A stretch of DNA of 8,129 nucleotides from Bacillota bacterium (GTDB lineage Bacteria > Bacillota > Clostridia > Christensenellales > Borkfalkiaceae). The notes under the pieces are model-generated. The model worked only from the letters and a program-made list of their open reading frames with translations. It made no database searches and was not told the DNA's origin. The stretch lies in contig QAKE01000025.1 of the NCBI GenBank assembly GCA_003343995.1, forward strand, positions 1 through 8,129, read 5' to 3'. Shown here piece after piece: positions 5,181 to 8,129 of the stretch (its first letter is position 1; every line of letters begins with the position of its first letter). A program made the translations under genes and the position numbers.

Positions 5181-6408
5181 GTATGCCCCGGCGGACGGCA
5201 GCCCGTACCGCGCAGATTTTCCCCTTCTTGCGCGAGGGGGGCTTATCTATCTGGACAGCGCCGCCACCGCCCAAAAGCCTCTGTGCGTTCTGAAGGCAGA
5301 GCAGGATTTTTACAGCCGGCACAATGCCAACCCCATGCGCGGGCTGTACGGCCTGAGCGTGGAGGCCACAGAGCTGTATGAAGATGCACGGCAGGCTGTA
5401 TGCGATTTTCTGCACGCCGCCTCGCCGCAGGAAATCGTCTTTACGCGCAACACCACCGAGAGCCTGAACCTGGTGGCTTACAGCTACGGCCTGAGCCGCC
5501 TGAAGCCCGGCGACGAAATTGTGGTAAGCGTTTTGGAGCATCACAGCAACCTGCTGCCCTGGCAGATGGTCGCCCGGCAGACGGGCGCCGTGCTGCGCTT
5601 TATCGAATGCGGGCCGGACGGCTCCATCAGCAGCGCACAGCTGCAGGCCGCCTTTTCGCCGCGCACAAGGCTGGCGGCCGTGGCCCATGTTTCCAATGTG
5701 CTGGGCTGCAGCCTGCCCATAGAGCAAATCACCGCCATGGCGCACGAGCGCGGGGCTGTGGTAGTGCTGGACGCCGCCCAGAGCGCGCCTCACCTGCCGC
5801 TGGACGTGCAGGCGCTGGATGTGGACTTTGCGGCCTTTTCAGGCCACAAGCTGATGGGGCCTATGGGCATCGGCGTATTGTATGGCAAAAAGGCCCTGCT
5901 GGACGGCATGCCGCCCTTTCTCAGCGGCGGCGAAATGATAGAAGCCGTCAGCCGCACGGGCGCCCGGTTCGCCCCTGTGCCCCATAAGTTTGAGGCGGGC
6001 ACCGTGAATGCGGCGGGCGCCGCCGGGCTGGCAGCGGCCATCCGCTATTTGCAGGGCGTTGGGTTTGACGAAGTGCAGCGCATTGAGCACCGCCTCACAG
6101 CCCTGGCGCTGGACGGGCTGCGCGCCCTGCCGCATGTACATGTGCTGGGCGCGCAGGACGCGGCCCGCCACACCGGCATCCTCACCTTTACCGTAGACGG
6201 CGTGCACCCGCACGACGTCAGCGCCATTCTGGACGCCGGCGGCATTGCCGTGCGCGCAGGGCATCACTGTGCACAGCCGCTGATGCAGCATTTGAACGTG
6301 GGCAGCGCCACACGGGCCAGCCTGTTCTTTTACAACACAGAAGCCGAGATAAACGCCTTTGTCTCGTGCGTGGGAGCTATCAGGAGAAAAATGGGCTATG
6401 GAGCATAA
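5170..6408 (+). CDS. sufS: SufS, group II cysteine desulfurase
   Basis: A 412-residue PLP enzyme that converts cysteine to alanine and holds the sulfur as a persulfide for SufU. His124/His125 (EHHSN) stack on PLP, Asp201 and Gln204 (DAAQS) bind the cofactor ring, Lys227 (FSGHK) forms the Schiff base, and Cys367 in RAGHHCAQP is the persulfide cysteine on the short loop typical of group II. Arg382 (ATRAS) should hold the substrate carboxylate. Length matches the family (about 406). The start ATG lies inside the last codons of sufD (11-nt overlap) with GGAGGAGG (5153-5160) nine bases upstream, so translation is probably coupled. It ends overlapping sufU, its sulfur acceptor, by 11 nt. Its substrate is the product of CysK from the same transcript. 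Confidence 0.97.
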   Translation: MTYEYAPADGSPYRADFPLLARGGLIYLDSAATAQKPLCVLKAEQDFYSRHNANPMRGLYGLSVEATELYEDARQAVCDFLHAASPQEIVFTRNTTESLNLVAYSYGLSRLKPGDEIVVSVLEHHSNLLPWQMVARQTGAVLRFIECGPDGSISSAQLQAAFSPRTRLAAVAHVSNVLGCSLPIEQITAMAHERGAVVVLDAAQSAPHLPLDVQALDVDFAAFSGHKLMGPMGIGVLYGKKALLDGMPPFLSGGEMIEAVSRTGARFAPVPHKFEAGTVNAAGAAGLAAAIRYLQGVGFDEVQRIEHRLTALALDGLRALPHVHVLGAQDAARHTGILTFTVDGVHPHDVSAILDAGGIAVRAGHHCAQPLMQHLNVGSATRASLFFYNTEAEINAFVSCVGAIRRKMGYGA

Positions 6409-6838
6409 TACTTTTTATAACGACATCCTCACCGACCACAATATACATCCCGGGCACCGCGGCGCGCTGCCCGGCGCAAGCCATTCTCTGGAAGGGGTGA
6501 ACCCAAGCTGCGGCGACGACATTACCCTACACCTGCGGCTGGAGGGGGACACCATCACCGGCGGAAGCTTTGAGGGCAGCGGCTGTGCCATCTCGCAGGC
6601 CTCTGTGGATATCATGCTGGACCTTATCACCGGCAAGAGCCGGGCCGAGGCCCTGCGCCTGGCCGAGCTGTTTGTGCATATGATTCAGGGGCAGGCCGCG
6701 CCGCAGCAGCTGGAGGAGCTGGAGGAAGCCGCCGCCCTGCAGGATATTTCGCACATGCCCGCGCGCGTAAAATGCGCCGTGCTGGGCTGGCACACCCTGC
6801 AGCAGCTGCTGGCCCCCGGCGGGGCGGAGCAGAATTGA
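6398..6838 (+). CDS. sufU: SufU, zinc-dependent sulfur acceptor for SufS
   Basis: A 146-residue IscU-like protein of the SufU type. The three zinc/sulfur cysteines are Cys38 in NPSCGD, Cys63 in GSGCAISQAS and Cys126 in ARVKCAVLGW, and Asp40 of the CGD motif is the fourth zinc ligand. The extra segment between the second and third cysteines (roughly 97-115, Gln/Glu/Ala-rich) and RVKC in place of the IscU LPPVK motif are SufU marks. In Bacillus SufU, the zinc site swaps ligands to take the persulfide from SufS. The ATG at 6398 lies inside the end of sufS (11-nt overlap); AGGAGA (6382-6387) is the ribosome binding site. A longer reading frame upstream has no support. Last gene of the operon; no clear terminator directly follows. 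Confidence 0.95.
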   Translation: MEHNTFYNDILTDHNIHPGHRGALPGASHSLEGVNPSCGDDITLHLRLEGDTITGGSFEGSGCAISQASVDIMLDLITGKSRAEALRLAELFVHMIQGQAAPQQLEELEEAAALQDISHMPARVKCAVLGWHTLQQLLAPGGAEQN

Positions 6839-6857
6839 GAAGGGCCGCGCGGAAAGC

Positions 6858-6968
6858 GCCTGTGCACACAGGCAGAGCCGCACATAAAGCACACGGCGGG
6901 CACAAGCCCTGAAAGGGCAGATGCGCTTCAGGCCTGTGCGCAAGCCTGCTTCAGCCGCATCGCCGCCG
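6858..6968. ncRNA. Candidate structured RNA downstream of sufU
   Basis: Nested and adjacent stems occur: GCCTGTG/CACAGGC (6858-6864 with 6867-6873), then an enclosing stem CGGCGG/CCGCCG (6894-6899 with 6963-6968) that holds two hairpins, GCCCT-GAA-AGGGC (6906-6918) and GATGCG/CGCATC (6920-6925 with 6956-6961) with an inner CAGGC/GCCTG (6929-6933 with 6944-6948). This would be a three-way junction. No known RNA family is recognised, there is no clear promoter, and GC-rich DNA gives such pairings easily by chance. Confidence 0.2.
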
Positions 6969-7211
6969 GGCTGTAAAGGCCGGGCAGGCTGCTCTGAAAA
7001 AAGTGCCCCCAGCCTCAAAAGGGCCTTTCCGGCGGCCCGCCTTGCCCGCTGCTGAAAGCCCCGGCTTTTGCCGGGCGTCTGCGTCGGCACATGCAGCGGT
7101 ACCCGGTCAAAAATATTACAGGATACGCCTTCTCCATATTGTAAAATATAGGCTTGTTCGCGCCCTTGTTGTCTTTCATTTCCCATTTCAAAGGCGGCCT
7201 GCCTGTATTCT

Positions 7212-7242
7212 GCCTGTGCCCGGCAGGCCCGCCGCCTGTTTT
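7212..7242 (+). other. Competing hairpins followed by a T-run (attenuator-like)
   Basis: CAGGC (7224-7228) can pair with GCCTG upstream (7212-7216) or downstream (7234-7238). The downstream hairpin is followed at once by TTTT (7239-7242), as in a weak terminator. The upstream pairing would prevent it. No reading frame or promoter ties the element to a gene. Confidence 0.2.
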
Positions 7243-7410
7243 GCCGGGGGCCCTCTTTTGCCTATGATAAAAGCCGGGTTTATTTCCTCCGCAGGGCTGA
7301 CGGGCGGTTTTGCGCCCAAGAAGGAAGCCACAGGAGGCGGCAGGGGCTGAAGCCTCAGGCCGCGCAGGGAAGCAGCCATTTCTTCCTTACAATTTCGGCG
7401 CATCATGCAG

Positions 7411-7452
7411 AAAGCCCCCATGGCGGGCCAAACGGCCGCCATGGGGGCTTTT
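7411..7452 (+). terminator. Strong intrinsic terminator, possibly bidirectional
   Basis: A 16-bp perfect stem (AAAGCCCCCATGGCGG at 7411-7426 and its complement at 7436-7451) has a 9-nt loop and ends in TTTT (7449-7452). It is the best terminator in the intergenic region and resembles the hairpins at 9-37 and 204-232 in its AGCCCCC/GGGGGCT arms. In the plus direction it would end suf read-through or a small transcript from the preceding 570 bp. The flanking AAA on the left also gives a short T-run on the minus strand. Confidence 0.8.
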
Positions 7453-7549
7453 CTATCCTCTGTATTCAAAATTGCGGGGCAAAGCCGCTTTGTGCCGCCG
7501 GACGGGATGCTCTGCCCGCCGCAGTAAGGGAAATTCCTGCCCCCTGCCC

Positions 7550-7577
7550 GTTATAAGGGGGTATTTTGCTTTGCAAA
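7550..7577 (-). promoter_or_regulatory. Possible minus-strand promoter for a small transcript
   Basis: Read on the minus strand, TTTGCA (7572-7577), a 16-bp spacer and TATAAC (7550-7555) form a moderate sigma-A-like match. Transcription would start near 7543 and run about 130 nt to the hairpin at 7411-7452. The match is weak and may be chance. Confidence 0.2.
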
Positions 7578-7580
7578 GCA
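7567..7580. repeat. 14-bp perfect palindrome TGCTTTGCAAAGCA
   Basis: A perfect palindrome without spacer lies in the intergenic region, overlapping the -35 box of the weak minus-strand promoter candidate. It is flanked by GGGG on the left and CCCC on the right, which extend the possible pairing. It could be an operator; no partner is visible. It does not look like a standard TTGAT-N4-ATCAA Fnr-type site. Confidence 0.4.
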
Positions 7581-7631
7581 GCAGAGCCCCTGGGCTTTCA
7601 AAAAAATGGATGCCGCAGTGCATACAAATTG

Positions 7632-7675
7632 CCCGCTCTGCGGGAAGGCTTCCCCGCCCGGTCCCGCCGTTTTTT
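7632..7675 (+). terminator. Weak terminator candidate before a T6 run
   Basis: GCGGGA (7640-7645) can pair with TCCCGC (7662-7667), and six T follow at 7670-7675. An alternative small stem CCCGC/GCGGG (7632-7636 with 7640-7644) competes with it. The loop of the main stem is long and no plus-strand gene precedes it, so the call is weak. Confidence 0.25.
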
Positions 7676-7751
7676 GCTTGTGTATATTTCGCACAGTCCC
7701 GCAATGCATTCCGCCCGGCGCACCGCCTTCGCCCGTGCAGCCCGGCCGGGG

Positions 7752-8129
7752 CTATTTCAGTGCAAAGTGGCTGCGCTTGAAATCTATCAGCCCATCGCGG
7801 CGCATGCGGCCCAGCTCTGTGCACATGGCGCTGCGGTCTACCGAGAGGTAATCTGCCAGCTGCTGGCGGTCAAAGGGAATGGAAAAGCTTCCCCCGCCCG
7901 CCTTTTCCGCCTGTTCAGAAAGGTAATACAGCAGCTTTTCCCGTGTGGTTCGCTGCGAAAGGCAGCCCAGCTTCTGCGCCAATACGCGGTTTTTCTGTGC
8001 AAATATGGAAAACAGCCGGTGCAGAAGCTGCGCGTGCAGCCCGCAGGCCGCCGTGCAGGGTGCAAGCAGGCGGCCTGTATCCAGCAGCAGCACCGTGCTC
8101 TCCCGGCAGGCCACAACATCGTTGCACAT
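7752..8129 (-). CDS. Crp/Fnr-family transcriptional regulator, C-terminal part (N-terminus beyond the window)
   Basis: The last 125 residues are visible; the frame is open to the right edge, so the ATG at the edge is probably internal and roughly 100 residues of the cNMP-type sensor domain are missing. The visible part starts with the end of the beta-barrel (ESTVLLLD), then the long dimerisation helix (about 33-56), and the Crp-type winged helix: LSQRTTREKLLYYLSEQA (58-75), the turn SIPFDRQQLADYLSVDRSAMCTELGRM (83-109), and the wing to the C-terminus. The residues RQQLADYLSVDRSA are the classical helix-turn-helix. Before the long helix lies C-x3-C-x2-H (Cys25, Cys29, His32 of the visible part). 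Such regulators in Clostridia often govern redox, nitric oxide or anaerobic genes; the ligand here is unknown. It converges on the suf operon and no strong minus-strand terminator directly follows. Confidence 0.88.
   Translation of the reverse strand: MCNDVVACRESTVLLLDTGRLLAPCTAACGLHAQLLHRLFSIFAQKNRVLAQKLGCLSQRTTREKLLYYLSEQAEKAGGGSFSIPFDRQQLADYLSVDRSAMCTELGRMRRDGLIDFKRSHFALK

Larger units (their letters stand above)
6839..7751. other. 913-bp intergenic region without a convincing protein gene
   Basis: Every open frame here is short or looks like a shadow rich in Pro, Arg and Ala, without a good ribosome binding site. The region holds a set of possible RNA hairpins (6858-6968), an A+T-richer patch (about 7107-7175) of the kind that may carry a promoter, competing GCCTG/CAGGC hairpins (7212-7242), a strong terminator (7411-7452), a 14-bp palindrome (7567-7580) and a T-run behind a hairpin (7632-7675). 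It separates the suf operon from a convergent Crp/Fnr gene. It may be a long 3' UTR, hold small RNA genes, or be decayed sequence. Confidence 0.7.

Noticed and set aside
6527..7186. 219-codon open frame on the minus strand, with a fairly protein-like first 40 residues
   Set aside because: No convincing ribosome binding site, the later part is Arg/Ala/Pro-rich, and it runs antisense through much of sufU. The protein-like start coincides with the A+T-rich patch only.
7453..7824. Minus-strand frame with a CMHC motif
   Set aside because: It overlaps the end of the Crp/Fnr gene in another frame, has no ribosome binding site, and the paired cysteines stand alone with no zinc-finger partner pair at suitable spacing.
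7606..7851. Plus-strand frame with CPLCGK near its start, like a zinc ribbon
   Set aside because: It runs antisense into the Crp/Fnr gene, contains the T6 run, and lacks a ribosome binding site; the composition is that of a shadow frame.
1..8129. CRISPR array, insertion sequence or transposase gene
   Set aside because: No regularly spaced repeats, no terminal inverted repeats around a transposase-like frame, and no recombinase motifs were seen.

Overview
The window is GC-rich bacterial DNA. It carries one complete SUF-type iron-sulfur (Fe-S) cluster assembly operon headed by a cysteine synthase gene, with an Rrf2-family regulator transcribed divergently from it. The operon order (sufC-sufB-sufD-sufS-sufU), a SufU-type scaffold/transfer protein in place of SufE, strong AGGAGG-type ribosome binding sites and GC-clamped 'GCCCCC...GGGGGC' terminators point to a Gram-positive anaerobe of the Clostridia. 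The high GC content suggests the Faecalibacterium/Subdoligranulum/Oscillospiraceae side; this placement is inference from style, not from a database match.

Layout. Positions 1-260 hold three hairpins of intrinsic-terminator type, a short stretch resembling the 3' end of a tRNA or tmRNA, and no gene. Positions 261-677 (minus) encode an Rrf2/IscR-like regulator with three cysteines. Positions 678-879 form the divergent control region. It has one good sigma-A promoter in each direction and a dyad, AAACCTA-N9-TAGGTTT, that is perfect and extended to 14-bp arms at the cysK promoter and recurs as a degenerate copy with the same 9-base spacing over the -10 box of the regulator's own promoter. Positions 880-6838 (plus) are cysK-sufC-sufB-sufD-sufS-sufU, tightly packed, with 11-nt overlaps at both sufD/sufS and sufS/sufU.

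Positions 6839-7751 (913 bp) have no convincing protein gene. They contain several hairpins, an A+T-richer patch, a strong 16-bp terminator hairpin at 7411-7452 and a 14-bp palindrome. Positions 7752-8129 (minus) are the C-terminal part of a Crp/Fnr-family regulator whose N-terminus lies beyond the right edge; it converges on the suf operon.

How the genes work together. CysK makes cysteine from O-acetylserine and sulfide. SufS takes sulfur from cysteine as a persulfide, SufU accepts and transfers it, and the SufBCD complex builds the Fe-S cluster using SufC ATPase. The Rrf2 protein, probably sensing Fe-S status, cysteine status or both, is well placed to repress the operon and itself through the shared dyad. 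No sufA, sufE, sufT or cysE is visible. The main items of interest are the regulator/operator circuit, the fusion of cysteine supply and Fe-S assembly in one transcription unit (with a possible CysK-Rrf2 partnership like CymR-CysK), the missing histidine in the Rrf2 cluster site, and possible RNA structures in the 3' intergenic region.
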